A stretch of DNA of 64,000 nucleotides, from contig NZ_CP064786.1 of the NCBI RefSeq assembly GCF_017094485.1, positions 2,046,001-2,110,000 of the forward strand, given 5' to 3'. Position 1 is the stretch's first letter. Every line of letters begins with the position of its first letter. Origin of the DNA: Natranaeroarchaeum sulfidigenes (GTDB taxonomy: Archaea; Halobacteriota; Halobacteria; Halobacteriales; Natronoarchaeaceae). The notes beneath the pieces are model-generated. The model did not search any database and was not told the origin of the DNA. It saw only the letters and a list, made by a program, of their open reading frames with translations. Below are positions 24,204 to 34,636 of this stretch, piece by piece. Made by a program: the position numbers and the translations under genes.

Positions 24204-26411
24204 CTATCCGTTGTGGCCCGGATAATCCCGCTCGAACCGATCTTCCAGTTCCTCGCTGTCGATCTCGATAACGACCGGTCGTCCGTGCGGGCACGCGTAA
24301 GGGTTCTCGCACTCGTCGAGACGGTCGAGCAGGTCCATCACCGACCCTTCCTGAAGCGAGGTATTCCCCGTAATCGAGGGATAACACGCCAGATCGGCGA
24401 TAAAGCCGTCGGCGAGTGACTCGACTGCTTGCTCGCCCGCGCTCTCGTCGGCGTCGATGACCGACGACAGTACGTCTCGCAGGCGCTCGGGTGCGAGCGT
24501 CTCGTCGAGGACCGCGGGGACCGTCGTCACGCTGACCCGGTGTCCCTCCCGGTTCGCATAGAAGCCGAGCGACGCCAGCGCTTCCCGGTAGTCGTCGAAC
24601 AGCGCCGCCTCGCCCGCAGTCAATTCGATTTCTACCGGCTGGGCCAGTGACTGCGCAGTCGTATCTCCTGCAAAGGCCTCCTGCAGGCGCTCGTAGTTCA
24701 CCCGCTCGTCGGCGGCGTGCTGGTCGATCAATACCAGCCCGTCCTCCGTTTCGGCGACGATGTAGGTGTCGTGTAACTGACCGAGCACTCGCAGTCGTGG
24801 CAGGCTGTCGTAGCTCGCCTCGGCGGTGGCGACGTCACCCGATAGCGTCTCCTGATCGTGCGGGCCGGTGAACTTCGTGGTGTCGGTGCTTGCGGAGGGG
24901 TACGGAGGGCTGTCCCGTGGTTCCGATCGATCCGTGCACCCAGCATCTGGGTCCACCGTCGATACACTGCCGGACTTCGAATCGATGACGTGAGACGTCT
25001 CGGTGTCTGTCGGCATCGAATCAGCTGTCGGACCGGGTTCCACAGTCGTGTCGGTGTCGTCGGTCGAGCTCTCGGTCGCCGATCCCGCCGTCCGCGAGGA
25101 GCTATCCGATCCCGAGCGCGCTCTCGCACCGCTCGGGTCGCCCCCGTTAGTATCTGACCCTCCTGTCGTCGCCGAAGTCCCGCCAGTCGATGCCGAAGTC
25201 CCGCCAGCCGACGATGTAGACTCCGTATCGTCGACTCCCGTCCCGGACTCCCGCTCTACTGAGGGGTCCGACGCTGATTCGCCATCCGACGAGCCAGTGC
25301 TGGAGAGCGTCGTCTCCGTACTCGGAGTTACCTGCGTCTCATCGGGGGCTGAACGCCCGCGCGGGGCCGACGACCGGACCAGCCCGTGTTCCAGCAGGGC
25401 GTCCTCGACTGCAGTTTCGAGTTGCCGCTTGAATCCCGCCTCGTCGTCGAACCGGACTTCCATCTTGCGGGGATGGACGTTGACGTCGACGGTGTCGGCG
25501 GGCACCGACAGATCGAGCACGACGAAGGGATATCGGCCGTTTCCTAACTGCCCGTCGTAGGCGTCCATGATCGCCTCGCGGGCCGCCCCTGAGGTGACGT
25601 ATCGGCCGTTGATGAACGTCGAGACGTACTCGCGAGTACTCCGGTTGGTCTCGGGATGGCTGACGTACCCCGAGATTCCGTCGAGGGGGCCCTCCGGGAA
25701 TTCGGAGCCGACTGCCGGTTCGGCATCGACTGCGATCATGTTCGTGGCGACGTCTGTGCCGTACACCGAGAGGATCGTCGACTGGAGATCACCCTGTCCG
25801 GTCGTCGAGAACACCTCTCTGCCGTCGTGTTCGAGCGAGACGGCGACGTCCGGGTTCGCCAGCGCGTACTGGGTAACCACGCGGTTGACGTGGGTGAACT
25901 CCGTCGTCTCGGTCTTTAGGTACTTCTTCCGCGCCGGCGTGTTGAAGAACAGATCCGTCACTTCGACGGTCGTTCCCTCGGGGCAGCCCGCTGGACCGAC
26001 CGATTCGACCTCGCCGTCGACGAAGACGAGTTCCGTGCCCGCGCCCTCTGCACCACGGGGCTTCGTCGTGATCGTCAGCCGGGCGACCGCGCCGATCGTG
26101 TGCAGGGCCTCGCCCCGAAACCCGAGCGTGGCGACGCCCGCTTCGAGGTCGGAGACATCGTCGATCTTGCTCGTGGTGTGTTCGCGCACCGCGGCGCGGA
26201 CGTCGACCTCGTTCATTCCCTGCCCGTCATCGCGGACCCGGATCGACTCGGTGCCGCCCGCTTCGACCGCGACGTCGATACGCGAGGCGTCGGCGTCGAG
26301 GCTGTTCTCGACCAGCTCTTTCACGGCGGAGGCGGGTCGCTCGACCACCTCGCCCGCGGCGATCCGCTGGACGGTTCGCTCGTCTAGCTGCTTGATATCT
26401 GTGTCCGTCAT
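24204..26411 (-). CDS. mutL: DNA mismatch repair protein MutL
   Basis: A 735-residue MutL. The GHKL ATPase is at the N terminus: AAGEVVERPASAVKELVENSLDA (residues about 15-37), DDGQGM and TLGFRGEALHTI. The C-terminal dimerisation/endonuclease domain has DQHAADERVNYE near residue 560, the latent metal-dependent nickase motif, and ACPHGRP near the end. The linker (about residues 370-545) is long, acidic and Ser/Thr/Gly-rich, with short tandem repeats. The start MTDTDIKQLDERT was preferred over a Met 13 codons upstream. It nicks and coordinates repair after MutS; mutS is 2.4 kb downstream on the same strand. Confidence 0.95.
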   Translation of the reverse strand: MTDTDIKQLDERTVQRIAAGEVVERPASAVKELVENSLDADASRIDVAVEAGGTESIRVRDDGQGMNEVDVRAAVREHTTSKIDDVSDLEAGVATLGFRGEALHTIGAVARLTITTKPRGAEGAGTELVFVDGEVESVGPAGCPEGTTVEVTDLFFNTPARKKYLKTETTEFTHVNRVVTQYALANPDVAVSLEHDGREVFSTTGQGDLQSTILSVYGTDVATNMIAVDAEPAVGSEFPEGPLDGISGYVSHPETNRSTREYVSTFINGRYVTSGAAREAIMDAYDGQLGNGRYPFVVLDLSVPADTVDVNVHPRKMEVRFDDEAGFKRQLETAVEDALLEHGLVRSSAPRGRSAPDETQVTPSTETTLSSTGSSDGESASDPSVERESGTGVDDTESTSSAGGTSASTGGTSATTGGSDTNGGDPSGARARSGSDSSSRTAGSATESSTDDTDTTVEPGPTADSMPTDTETSHVIDSKSGSVSTVDPDAGCTDRSEPRDSPPYPSASTDTTKFTGPHDQETLSGDVATAEASYDSLPRLRVLGQLHDTYIVAETEDGLVLIDQHAADERVNYERLQEAFAGDTTAQSLAQPVEIELTAGEAALFDDYREALASLGFYANREGHRVSVTTVPAVLDETLAPERLRDVLSSVIDADESAGEQAVESLADGFIADLACYPSITGNTSLQEGSVMDLLDRLDECENPYACPHGRPVVIEIDSEELEDRFERDYPGHNG
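25171..25207. repeat. 21-bp-period repeat in MutL linker
   Basis: GCCGAAGTCCCGCCAG occurs at 25171-25186 and again at 25192-25207, period 21 bp. It encodes the repeated Gly-Gly-Thr-Ser-Ala units of the disordered MutL linker. Confidence 0.6.
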
Positions 26412-26536
26412 GGTGTCATCGACGCCGAGAGGGCGTCGTTCAGTTATCACGTTGGTTATGAGCGGGGGATCATGAAGCCTGTTGGTCCCAGCAGTATCGA
26501 GGGCGTCACACGATGGGCCAAGGCTTCGTCCAACTT

Positions 26537-26556
26537 CTAGTGTGGCGTCACACTAG
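26537..26556. promoter_or_regulatory. Inverted repeat upstream of vapBC-like operon, putative operator
   Basis: CTAGTGTG-GCGT-CACACTAG is a perfect 8-bp inverted repeat with a 4-bp spacer, 31 bp before the antitoxin start. A partial half-site (GTCACAC) lies 20-30 bp further upstream. VapB/AbrB proteins bind such palindromes to autoregulate toxin-antitoxin operons. Confidence 0.55.
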
Positions 26557-26587
26557 GTTTTTGTCAGTCCCGCCCCAATCGACGAGC

Positions 26588-26839
26588 ATGAGCAGCGACA
26601 GGATCGACGCGGAAAGCAAGGTGTCGGGCAACCAGGCCAACATTCCTGCCCGGATCCGGCGCGAACTGGACATCGACGATGGCGACCAGCTACGCTGGCA
26701 GATCGAGGACGACGGCAGCCTTCGGGTCGAGGTCGTCCAGCAGCAATCGGGGACGTTCGCGTCGTTCGACGGGTACGACGGTGAGACCGAGACCGATGTG
26801 ACGACCGACCACGACGCCTGGGGGGTCGCCCCCGAGTAA
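26588..26839 (+). CDS. vapB: AbrB/VapB-type antitoxin
   Basis: An 83-residue protein. Residues 8-50 form an AbrB/SpoVT swapped-hairpin domain (SKVSGNQANIPARIRRELDIDDGDQLRWQIE). The C-terminal tail is acidic and probably folds on the toxin. The stop codon TAA directly abuts the ATG of the PIN-domain gene, so the pair is translationally coupled. The start MSSDRIDAES was selected over an upstream Met that would read through the operator palindrome. Confidence 0.88.
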   Translation: MSSDRIDAESKVSGNQANIPARIRRELDIDDGDQLRWQIEDDGSLRVEVVQQQSGTFASFDGYDGETETDVTTDHDAWGVAPE

Positions 26840-27274
26840 ATGGCCCGGGCACTGCTCGATACGACCGTTCTCTTTGGGGCAGCGTATCGACGCGACAGCG
26901 CTCACGATACCGCACTTCCGATACTGCGAGGTGTCGACGACGGCTCGCTCCCCGAAGCGGTGGTCCTCGATTACGTGCTCGCCGAGACGCTGAACGGTCT
27001 ATCCACCCACGCCGGTCACGGGGCCGCCGTCGATCTGCTTGATCGTATCGAGGAGAACGCCAACTTCGAGATCTGCTCGCTCAGCACGGATGCCTTTGCG
27101 GCCGGAAAGGCGCTCTTTCGACGATACAAGCAGCTCTCCTTTGTCGACGCCTGCATCGTGGCGTACATGGGGAGTGCCGATATCGAGTACCTCTACGCTC
27201 TCGACGACGACTTCGATGCAGTCGAGGACGTTTACCGGCTCGATACGGCCACCAACCCGTACTCGCCGCGGTGA
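26840..27274 (+). CDS. vapC: PIN-domain toxin (VapC type)
   Basis: A 144-residue PIN ribonuclease. Acidic active-site residues are visible: D7 in ALLDTTVL, E49 in LAETLNG, D103 in SFVDACIVAYM and the DDDFD cluster near 122-126. VapC toxins cleave tRNA or rRNA when the antitoxin decays. It lies between mutL and hcp, and mutL is divergent. Confidence 0.9.
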   Translation: MARALLDTTVLFGAAYRRDSAHDTALPILRGVDDGSLPEAVVLDYVLAETLNGLSTHAGHGAAVDLLDRIEENANFEICSLSTDAFAAGKALFRRYKQLSFVDACIVAYMGSADIEYLYALDDDFDAVEDVYRLDTATNPYSPR

Positions 27275-27426
27275 GGCGGAATCGAATAGCAATGCTGGTC
27301 GGTTTGTATCAAACGCAACTTCAGGGGCCTCCTCAATTACTTCGAAAAGTGTACCATAAAACTTCAGTTACTGTAGTATGATTATTCGAAAATTGTAGTA
27401 AAGAGCAGAGCGCTCTATCGGCCGCT

Positions 27427-28734
27427 TCAGACCGTCTGCGGGACCTCCTCGCCGACCATCGCCGCGAGATCCTCCTCGGGCTCACCAGTCGGCTGCAACC
27501 CGAACTCGGCCTGGATCTGCTCGACGAGAGTCGGCGTGAGGAACTCGGGCAGGGTCGGGCCGAGGTAGATGTCCTCGACGCCAAGCGAGAACAGGCCGAG
27601 CAGGATGGCGATGGCCTTCTGCTCGAACCACGAGAGCACGATCGACAGGGGCAGATCGTTGACCCCGCAGTCGAGTTCCTCCGCGAGCGCGGTCGCCATC
27701 GAGACGGTCGAGATGGAGTTGTTGCACTGGCCGAAGTCGATGTACCGTGGGATATCGGTGCCGGGCACAGTACCGTAGTCGATGTCGTTGAACCGGAACT
27801 TCCCACACGAGGTCGTCATGATGACACAGTCATCTGGGATCGCTTTCGCGAGTTCGCGGTAGTACTCGCGGCCGGGCGTCGGGGCGTCACAGCCAGCGAT
27901 CACGAAGAAGTGACGGAGCTTGCCCGCCTCGATGGCGTCAACGATGGCGTCGAGCTGGCCGAGCAGTGGTTCGTGGTGGAAGCCGGTCGAGATCGTCCCG
28001 TCGCCCTCCCAGTCCACTTCGGGGGATTCCTTCGCCGTCTCGATGACTGGGCCGAAGTCGTCGGTATCGACCTCCTCGACGCCCGGGAGGCCGGCGATCC
28101 CGCTCGTGTAAAACCGATCGACGTACTCCTCTTTGGGCGGCTGGACGCAGTTCGAGGTGCCCAGGATCGCGCCGGGAAACTCGGCAAAGAGGGTGCGCTG
28201 GTCGTGCCACGCTTGCCCGACGTTGCCTTTCAGATGGTCGTACTTGGCGAGCTCGGGGTAGCCGTGGGCCGGTAGCATCTCCGAGTGCGTGTAGACGGTG
28301 ACGTCCTCGTCTTCGGACTGTTCAAGCAGTTGCTTGAGCGCGTAGAGGTCGTGGCCCGTCACGAGGATCGGGTGTCCCTCCACGTCGTTCTGCGGTACCT
28401 CGACAGGTTCGGGAATCCCGAGTTCGGTGGTGTGGGCTTCATCAAGCAGTTCCATCGCGCCGACCGCCGCCTCGCCGACAGCCATCGCCACGTGGAAATG
28501 GGAGTCGGGGTCGAAGTTGACGTTGGTGAGTGAGGTGTACAGTCCCTCGTGAAGCACCTGATCAACCTCGGGGTCCTGATAGCCCATATCGCGGGCGTGG
28601 GAGGCGTAGGCGGCGACGCCTTTCATTCCGTAGGTGATCAGCTCCTGCAGGCCCTGAATATCCGGCTCCTTGCCACAGACGCCGCGAGTGGTACAGCCCC
28701 CAACAGGGGTCTGCTCGCATTGGTTACAGTGCAT
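27427..28734 (-). CDS. hcp: Hybrid cluster protein (hydroxylamine reductase), short archaeal class
   Basis: A 435-residue Hcp. The N-terminal cysteines C3, C6, C14 and C20 (CNQC then GGC and GVCG) bind the cubane [4Fe-4S] cluster. Later cysteines in SNCVQPP, AGCDAPTPG, TTSCGKFRF and DFGQCNN, plus the glutamate-bearing helices, fit the hybrid cluster. The length is near 430, that of the class III proteins lacking part of the second helical domain of the 550-residue bacterial form. Likely roles are hydroxylamine or NO reduction under nitrosative stress. No Hcr reductase partner is adjacent. Confidence 0.92.
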   Translation of the reverse strand: MHCNQCEQTPVGGCTTRGVCGKEPDIQGLQELITYGMKGVAAYASHARDMGYQDPEVDQVLHEGLYTSLTNVNFDPDSHFHVAMAVGEAAVGAMELLDEAHTTELGIPEPVEVPQNDVEGHPILVTGHDLYALKQLLEQSEDEDVTVYTHSEMLPAHGYPELAKYDHLKGNVGQAWHDQRTLFAEFPGAILGTSNCVQPPKEEYVDRFYTSGIAGLPGVEEVDTDDFGPVIETAKESPEVDWEGDGTISTGFHHEPLLGQLDAIVDAIEAGKLRHFFVIAGCDAPTPGREYYRELAKAIPDDCVIMTTSCGKFRFNDIDYGTVPGTDIPRYIDFGQCNNSISTVSMATALAEELDCGVNDLPLSIVLSWFEQKAIAILLGLFSLGVEDIYLGPTLPEFLTPTLVEQIQAEFGLQPTGEPEEDLAAMVGEEVPQTV

Positions 28735-28837
28735 CGCCTGAAGCTCAACGCTACACGATCCTAAAGGGCGAAACCGGATCCTGCGTACTGGGGACGGGCC
28801 CGAACATGTTCGTCAGACGGACCGGTAGCTGGCCAGC

Positions 28838-31519
28838 TCAGTCGTCGAGGCGGTCGCGCCACTCCTGGACCGCGCTCATCAGCTCGATCGGTGAGGTCTC
28901 GGCGATATCGACGGCGGCGAGTTCGTCAAGCACATCCGCGGCCTCCTCACCGAATTCCTCGGTCACTGGATCCGGATCGTTGCCGATGCTCGTCCCCGCC
29001 ATGTCGTCTTCGTCCCCGCCGTCAGCCGATGCCGTGGTCATCTGCCCGCTACCGACGTCGAAGACGACCTGTTTCGTCCCTGCCGATCGACCACCGCTGC
29101 CTTTCGCCTCGATTGCTTTCTCCTCGCGCAGGCGCTGGAGGACGGTGTTTGACCGGTCCACTACTGGACCAGGAACCCCCGCGAGATCTGCGACGTGGAT
29201 CCCATAGCTTCGATCCGTGGGGCCATCTCGTACGGTCCGCAGGAAGGTTACCTCGCCGTCCCGTTCGTCGGCGGCGACGTGGACGTTCGCCACCCGATCG
29301 AGGTGGTCCGCAAGCGTCGTCAGCTCGTGATAGTGTGTGGCAAAGAGCGTCTTCGCGTGGACCTCGTTGTGTAGATACTCGGTCGCCGCCCAGGCGATCG
29401 AGATGCCGTCGTAGGTCGCGGTTCCCCGCCCCACTTCGTCCAGAATCACCAGCGAATCGTCGGTCGCGGTGTGGAGGATCTTCGAGAGCTCCTGCATCTC
29501 GACCATGAACGTTGAGCGCCCCTGTGCCAGCTCGTCGAGCGCGCCAACCCGCGTGTAGATCCCATCGACCAGCCCGACCTGTGCCGCGTTCGCGGGCACG
29601 AAGCTCCCGATCTGGGCCAGCAGGACGATAAGCGCGGTCTGGCGCATATATGTTGATTTACCCGACATGTTGGGGCCTGTGACGATCAGGAACGATCGCT
29701 CCGTAGACAGCACGAGGTCGTTGGGCACGAAGTCGGTCGTTTGTTCGACGACTGGATGTCGGCCCGCCTCGATTTCGATGTTCTCACCCGATGCAGCGAG
29801 CGTCGGGCGCGTCCAGTCGTTCTCGACGGCGTGGACCGCGAGACTCGCCAGGACGTCGATATCGGCGAGCGCCCGCCCGACGTCCTGTAGCGTTTCCGCA
29901 CAATCCGCCACCTCCTCGCGGAGGTCGCAGAACAGCTCGTACTCCAGTTCGCCGCGACGTTCTTCGATCCGCATGATTTCACGTTCCCGTTCGGCGAGTT
30001 CGTCGGTACGAAACCGCTCGGAGTTTTTCAGCGTCTTGACGTTCTCGTAGTGATCGGGGGCGTCGTCGGCCGCCGACTTGCCGATCTGGATGTAGTAGCC
30101 GTCGGTCTTGTTCCGACCGACGCTGACGTGACGCAGTCCGTACTGGCGGCGCTCGCGTTCGTCCAACGTGTCGAACCACCGTTCCAGTTCCTCGTGGCGC
30201 TCGATCAACTCGTCCAGTTCCTCGTCGTAGCCGCGGGTAAGCAGGCCACCTTCCTGTACCGTCTTCGGAGGGTCCTCCGCAAGTGCGTCGTCGAGAGCGT
30301 CGTGGAGCTCCGCGGCGCGCTCGCGGTTCGGTCGATCGGCGATAGCCTTCAACGGCGAATCAGTCAACCGTGGAGCGTTCTCGATGATCCCTTCGACGGT
30401 GGGCAACACGGCGAGCGTGTCACGTACCGCCAGCAGGTCGCCAGCGTCAGCGCTTCCGGAGGTTGCCTTGCTTGCCAGGCGTTCTAGATCGTAGGCGTCC
30501 CCGAGGACCTCCCGGAGCTCTTCTCGTGCGAGCGCTGCCCCAGTCAGCGCGTCGACCGACGCGAGGCGCTTATCGAGGGTATCGCGTGATTGCCGAGGTC
30601 GCTGGAGCCACGATTTGAGCCGTCGCCCGCCGGGGCTGGTAACGGTGTGATCGAGCACGGAGTACAGCGATCCCTCGACCCCGCCCTGCATCGTCTCGGT
30701 CAATTCGAGGTTGCGCTGTGTCGTCGAGTCGAGTTCAGCGAACTCGGCGTCGCCGTACCGTTGTAGTCGTGTTATCGATGCCAGCAGGCCGGTCCCGGTT
30801 TCCTCGACGTAGTCGACGATCGCTCCCGCAGCCCCGATCGTGGCAGCCGCCTCGATGTCGACGCTCTCCAGACTGGTCGCGCCGAACTGCTCTTTCAGGA
30901 CGTGCCTGGCCTGCCCCGGCGCGAACGCGCCCGCCTCGTGGAGTGTGAGCGTCGCATCCGTTCGTTCGCGGATCGTCCCGAGCAGGTCGTCGTCCTCACG
31001 AACGGTCGGCCCCGGCAGCACTTCGACGGGATCGAATCGATATAGCTCGGTGAGTGTACCGTCGCGAGCGTCGTCGCCGCTGACCGTCGTCACGGAGAAC
31101 TGTCCGGTAGTGACGTCCGCAAAGGCGAGCCCGTACACGCTGCCGTCCTTGACCACCGCTGCAACGTAACGCGCGTCAGCGTCGGTCACATCGAGCAGGG
31201 TACCCGGAGTGACAACGCGACTGATCTCACGGATATGTCCGGATTCAGTTTCACGCTGATCCGCCACTGCGACCCGGTACCCCCGCTCCACGAGTGCTTT
31301 CAGATACGGTGTCAGCTCCGATACAGGCACCCCTGCCATCGGATACTTGACGCCCCCAGAGGACTTCTTCGAGGTCTTGAGATCGAGTTCCTCGCCAACC
31401 AGTTCGGCGTCGTCATCGAAGAACTCGTAGAAATCGCCGACCTGCATCGCGAGCACGTCGGCGTCGCTGTCGGCTTTCAGCGACTTGAACTCGCCGACGA
31501 TTCCTTCGGCTCCGGTCAT
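28838..31519 (-). CDS. mutS: DNA mismatch repair protein MutS
   Basis: An 893-residue MutS1-type protein. The mismatch-reading Phe-x-Glu is F30-Y-E32 in QVGDFYEFF. The connector and long lever/clamp helices follow. Walker A GPNMSGKST is near residue 612, Walker B LVILDEVGRGTATYDG near 690, and FATHYHEL holds the His switch. The C-terminal tail (from about residue 800) is acidic, then helical. It recognises base mismatches and recruits MutL. The start MTGAEGIVG was chosen because the 20-codon extension upstream has no MutS-like sequence. Confidence 0.95.
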   Translation of the reverse strand: MTGAEGIVGEFKSLKADSDADVLAMQVGDFYEFFDDDAELVGEELDLKTSKKSSGGVKYPMAGVPVSELTPYLKALVERGYRVAVADQRETESGHIREISRVVTPGTLLDVTDADARYVAAVVKDGSVYGLAFADVTTGQFSVTTVSGDDARDGTLTELYRFDPVEVLPGPTVREDDDLLGTIRERTDATLTLHEAGAFAPGQARHVLKEQFGATSLESVDIEAAATIGAAGAIVDYVEETGTGLLASITRLQRYGDAEFAELDSTTQRNLELTETMQGGVEGSLYSVLDHTVTSPGGRRLKSWLQRPRQSRDTLDKRLASVDALTGAALAREELREVLGDAYDLERLASKATSGSADAGDLLAVRDTLAVLPTVEGIIENAPRLTDSPLKAIADRPNRERAAELHDALDDALAEDPPKTVQEGGLLTRGYDEELDELIERHEELERWFDTLDERERRQYGLRHVSVGRNKTDGYYIQIGKSAADDAPDHYENVKTLKNSERFRTDELAEREREIMRIEERRGELEYELFCDLREEVADCAETLQDVGRALADIDVLASLAVHAVENDWTRPTLAASGENIEIEAGRHPVVEQTTDFVPNDLVLSTERSFLIVTGPNMSGKSTYMRQTALIVLLAQIGSFVPANAAQVGLVDGIYTRVGALDELAQGRSTFMVEMQELSKILHTATDDSLVILDEVGRGTATYDGISIAWAATEYLHNEVHAKTLFATHYHELTTLADHLDRVANVHVAADERDGEVTFLRTVRDGPTDRSYGIHVADLAGVPGPVVDRSNTVLQRLREEKAIEAKGSGGRSAGTKQVVFDVGSGQMTTASADGGDEDDMAGTSIGNDPDPVTEEFGEEAADVLDELAAVDIAETSPIELMSAVQEWRDRLDD

Positions 31520-31720
31520 GCTCGTAGCACGTCCCCTCGTGAATAAAATACTGCGGTTCCGAGGGCAGGGGTTACGCAAACATACGATTTTTATGAAATT
31601 TGGTGCGGTGTGGAGAGACAGACCCTACAACTACTCCTGTTGTTACCGAATATATCCCGAATGAATCCTGTCGGTAACTAATGCATGATTTTATATTACT
31701 TCAGAGAATTGTAGCCGACT

Positions 31721-34618
31721 ATGCTGGATTTACTCCGCCGAATCGTTCCTAACCGGATACGCAGTAGCTACGCGGCGAAGTTCGCCATCGTCGTGATCAT
31801 TCTTGGCATCTCCGTGGCTCTCGTTGGTGGCGTCGCCACGGCGCTAATGTCAGATCAGGTCGAGCAGAGCGCAAAAGAAGATCTCGAAGCGACCGCCCAG
31901 TCCGACGCACAGAGCGTCGATAACTGGCTCGAACAGAGCGCGATAGAGGTGCTTTCGCTGTCACGGGAGGACCGTCTTCAGGCTGATACGAGTGACGATG
32001 GCGTTAACACCTATCTCGAGGAGTTCCGGGGAGATCGAGGTGCCGACACCAGCGCTAACACGCTGACAGATGTGCATCTGGTCGATACCTCGACCGGCGA
32101 GATTGTCGCCTCGTCCTCGCCTGGAGAGCGTGGTGAGAGCTACACCGCCGAGGATCGGCCGTGGCTCGACGAGCCCGACTTCGAGCACAGAAACGTCGAT
32201 GTGTCAGAACTGTACGAGCTAGACGATGATCCGTATGTGGCGTTCTACCGCAGTGTTTCGGGTGACGACGATCGTATCGTCGTCGGTGTCCACAACATGG
32301 AGCCAGTCGGGTCGAACATTCTCTCCGGGGATCGGATCGGCGGTGCAGCCGGTAACTCGTACTCGTTTGCCATCGACGAGCGTGATACGATTCTGATGGA
32401 CGACGTCAACGTCGGTGAGGATGTCGGCGAGACGTATCCGAGCGATAGCCCGGTACTGGATGAGGCACGTGATCTAGACCGTCGTGAAGCAGCATCGATG
32501 GAAGTCGACTCGCAGTTCGTACCCGATAAATCCGGTGTCGGCGACGAGGACCATGTCGTTGGCTATGCAGCATCTAGCGATAGCGACTGGATCGTCGTGG
32601 TCCACTCCCCACAAAGTCAGGCCTACGGCTTCGCTGACACGCTGACGACGTACGGAGCGTTCGCGACCGCTGGAGGTGTGCTTCTCATCGGTATTATCGG
32701 GCTCGCGCTCGGTCGAAACACGGCCGTCGCGATAGACCGTCTGACGGCCAAAACCGAGGAGATGGAACAGGGGAACCTCGACGTCGACTTCGAGACCAAG
32801 CGGATCGACAACATCGGCCGGCTCTACGCAGGCTTTGCCAACATGCGCGACGCGCTTCGCGAACAGATACGCGAGTCTCAGCAGGCCCGTGAAGAAGCCG
32901 AGTCAGAACGCGAACGCGTCGAGCGGATCAATCAGGACCTGCAAACGTCCGCCGCCGAATACCGTGCAGTGATGGGTCAGGCAGCAGATGGCGACCTCTC
33001 CGTCAGGGCGACCGTCGACGCCGACAACGAGCAGATGCGTGGGATCGGCGAGGACTTCAACGCCATGCTCGACGAGATCGAAGCGACCGTCGAACAGCTC
33101 AAACGCTTCGCGACCGAGGTCGCTACAGCCAGCGAAGAGGTGACTGCCTCCAGTGAGGAGGTTCGCAGCGCGAGCGAGCAGGTCACCGAATCGATCCAGG
33201 AGATCTCCGACGGCGCGGAGCGACAGAACCAGTCGCTACAGTCGGTCAGCCAGGAGATGAGCGGTCTCTCGACGACGACCGAGGAGATCGCCTCCTCCTC
33301 GAACGAGGTCGCCGATATCGCCGAGCGAACGGCACAAACTGGTCGTGAAGGGCGCGAAGCCGCCCAGGAGGCGATCGAGGGGATGAACCGGATCGAGGCA
33401 GAGAGCGAGGTTGCCGTCGAGGAGATCGAACAGCTACAGAAGGAGGTCGCCCAGATCGACGAGCTGCTGGAGTTCATTACCGAGGTCGCAGAGCAGACGA
33501 ACATGCTCGCCCTGAACGCCAATATCGAGGCCTCTCGGTCGGGCGAGTCGGGTGAAGGCTTTGCCGTCGTGGCAGAAGAAGTCAAAGAGCTGGCGGCCGA
33601 TACGAAGGACGCCGCCGAAGATATCGAGGATCGCCTCGAACGGATCAAGGCACAGACCGACGACACCGCCGAAGAAGTCCGGAAGACCAGTTCCGAGATC
33701 ACCGACCACACAGAGTCGGTCAGGGATGCCGCGGAAGCACTCGGCGAGATTGCGGACTACGCACAGGAAACCAACACTGGTGTTCAGGAGATCTCCGCGG
33801 CAACCGAGCAACAGGCAGCGTCGACACAGGAAGTGGTCGCGATGGTCGACGAAGCCGCAACAATCTCCGAGGAGACGACCGCAGAATCCGAAAACGTTGC
33901 CGCTGCAGCCGAACAGCAGACGACTGCGCTCACGGAAGTTTCCCGATCCGCGTCCGATCTTGCGAATCAGGCATCGCAGCTCTCCGAAGCACTCGATCGC
34001 TTCGAGACCGATGCGGATGCAGAAGGCGGACTCGGAGACGACGGTGAGAGCGCGCTCCCGGCCGCCGACGACGAGACCGTTGACCCGTCCAGCGACGATG
34101 GGACGTCCGATCCCGAGGAATCCGGCACGGACGACGGTGGCGACGACGAACCGCTCGACGCAGGCGAGGAGTCGCTAGAATCTACTGAGGAACCACCGGA
34201 GTTCGATGCGGAGCCGGAGGAGGATAGCGGCCCGGATCCCGCGTCGCTGAACCGGACTTCCTCGGCCGACGATGGGATCAACTTCGGAGCTGATGATTCC
34301 GAGGCGGACGATGGGATCAACTTCGGAGCTGATGATTCCGAGGCGGACGACGAGCAAGTGAGTGAATCTCCGACCCAAGCGGATCCACTCGCCGAAACAA
34401 CACCGCAGGACGCCGTGGCAGCGCCGGCAAGCGAGCAGGACGCCGAAGCGGAGCCGGAACAGGACGTCGAGGCAGAACCGGCGCAGGACACTGAAGCGGA
34501 TGACGAAGAAGAACCACCGGCCGAATCGGACGACGAGGAAACCGAGGATAGTACGAGCGACGATATGTTCTCGTTCGTCGAGTCCGGTCCGGATACGAAG
34601 CCGTCCGACGATAGCTGA
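31721..34618 (+). CDS. Methyl-accepting chemotaxis transducer with dCache sensor
   Basis: A 965-residue transducer. TM1 is about residues 18-44, an extracellular dCache-like sensor spans 45-305, TM2 is about 307-332, followed by HAMP and a second HAMP-like segment to about 450. The signalling domain covers about 460-740, with the hairpin tip [41 protein letters not shown]. The C-terminal 220 residues are low-complexity acidic sequence unusual for an MCP, including a perfect tandem repeat of 13 residues. The ligand cannot be predicted. It would signal to CheA/CheW. Confidence 0.93.
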   Translation: MLDLLRRIVPNRIRSSYAAKFAIVVIILGISVALVGGVATALMSDQVEQSAKEDLEATAQSDAQSVDNWLEQSAIEVLSLSREDRLQADTSDDGVNTYLEEFRGDRGADTSANTLTDVHLVDTSTGEIVASSSPGERGESYTAEDRPWLDEPDFEHRNVDVSELYELDDDPYVAFYRSVSGDDDRIVVGVHNMEPVGSNILSGDRIGGAAGNSYSFAIDERDTILMDDVNVGEDVGETYPSDSPVLDEARDLDRREAASMEVDSQFVPDKSGVGDEDHVVGYAASSDSDWIVVVHSPQSQAYGFADTLTTYGAFATAGGVLLIGIIGLALGRNTAVAIDRLTAKTEEMEQGNLDVDFETKRIDNIGRLYAGFANMRDALREQIRESQQAREEAESERERVERINQDLQTSAAEYRAVMGQAADGDLSVRATVDADNEQMRGIGEDFNAMLDEIEATVEQLKRFATEVATASEEVTASSEEVRSASEQVTESIQEISDGAERQNQSLQSVSQEMSGLSTTTEEIASSSNEVADIAERTAQTGREGREAAQEAIEGMNRIEAESEVAVEEIEQLQKEVAQIDELLEFITEVAEQTNMLALNANIEASRSGESGEGFAVVAEEVKELAADTKDAAEDIEDRLERIKAQTDDTAEEVRKTSSEITDHTESVRDAAEALGEIADYAQETNTGVQEISAATEQQAASTQEVVAMVDEAATISEETTAESENVAAAAEQQTTALTEVSRSASDLANQASQLSEALDRFETDADAEGGLGDDGESALPAADDETVDPSSDDGTSDPEESGTDDGGDDEPLDAGEESLESTEEPPEFDAEPEEDSGPDPASLNRTSSADDGINFGADDSEADDGINFGADDSEADDEQVSESPTQADPLAETTPQDAVAAPASEQDAEAEPEQDVEAEPAQDTEADDEEEPPAESDDEETEDSTSDDMFSFVESGPDTKPSDDS
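34268..34345 (+). repeat. 39-bp perfect tandem duplication in transducer tail
   Basis: Two identical 39-bp units (34268-34306 and 34307-34345), each encoding [13 protein letters not shown], followed by the start of a third (GACGAC). The perfect DNA identity points to a recent duplication. Confidence 0.9.
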
Positions 34619-34636
34619 ACACCCGGTCTACTGATT

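Noticed and set aside
34268-34345. 39-bp repeat as a CRISPR-like or IS end
   Set aside because: It is an in-frame tandem duplication inside a coding gene with only two full copies.
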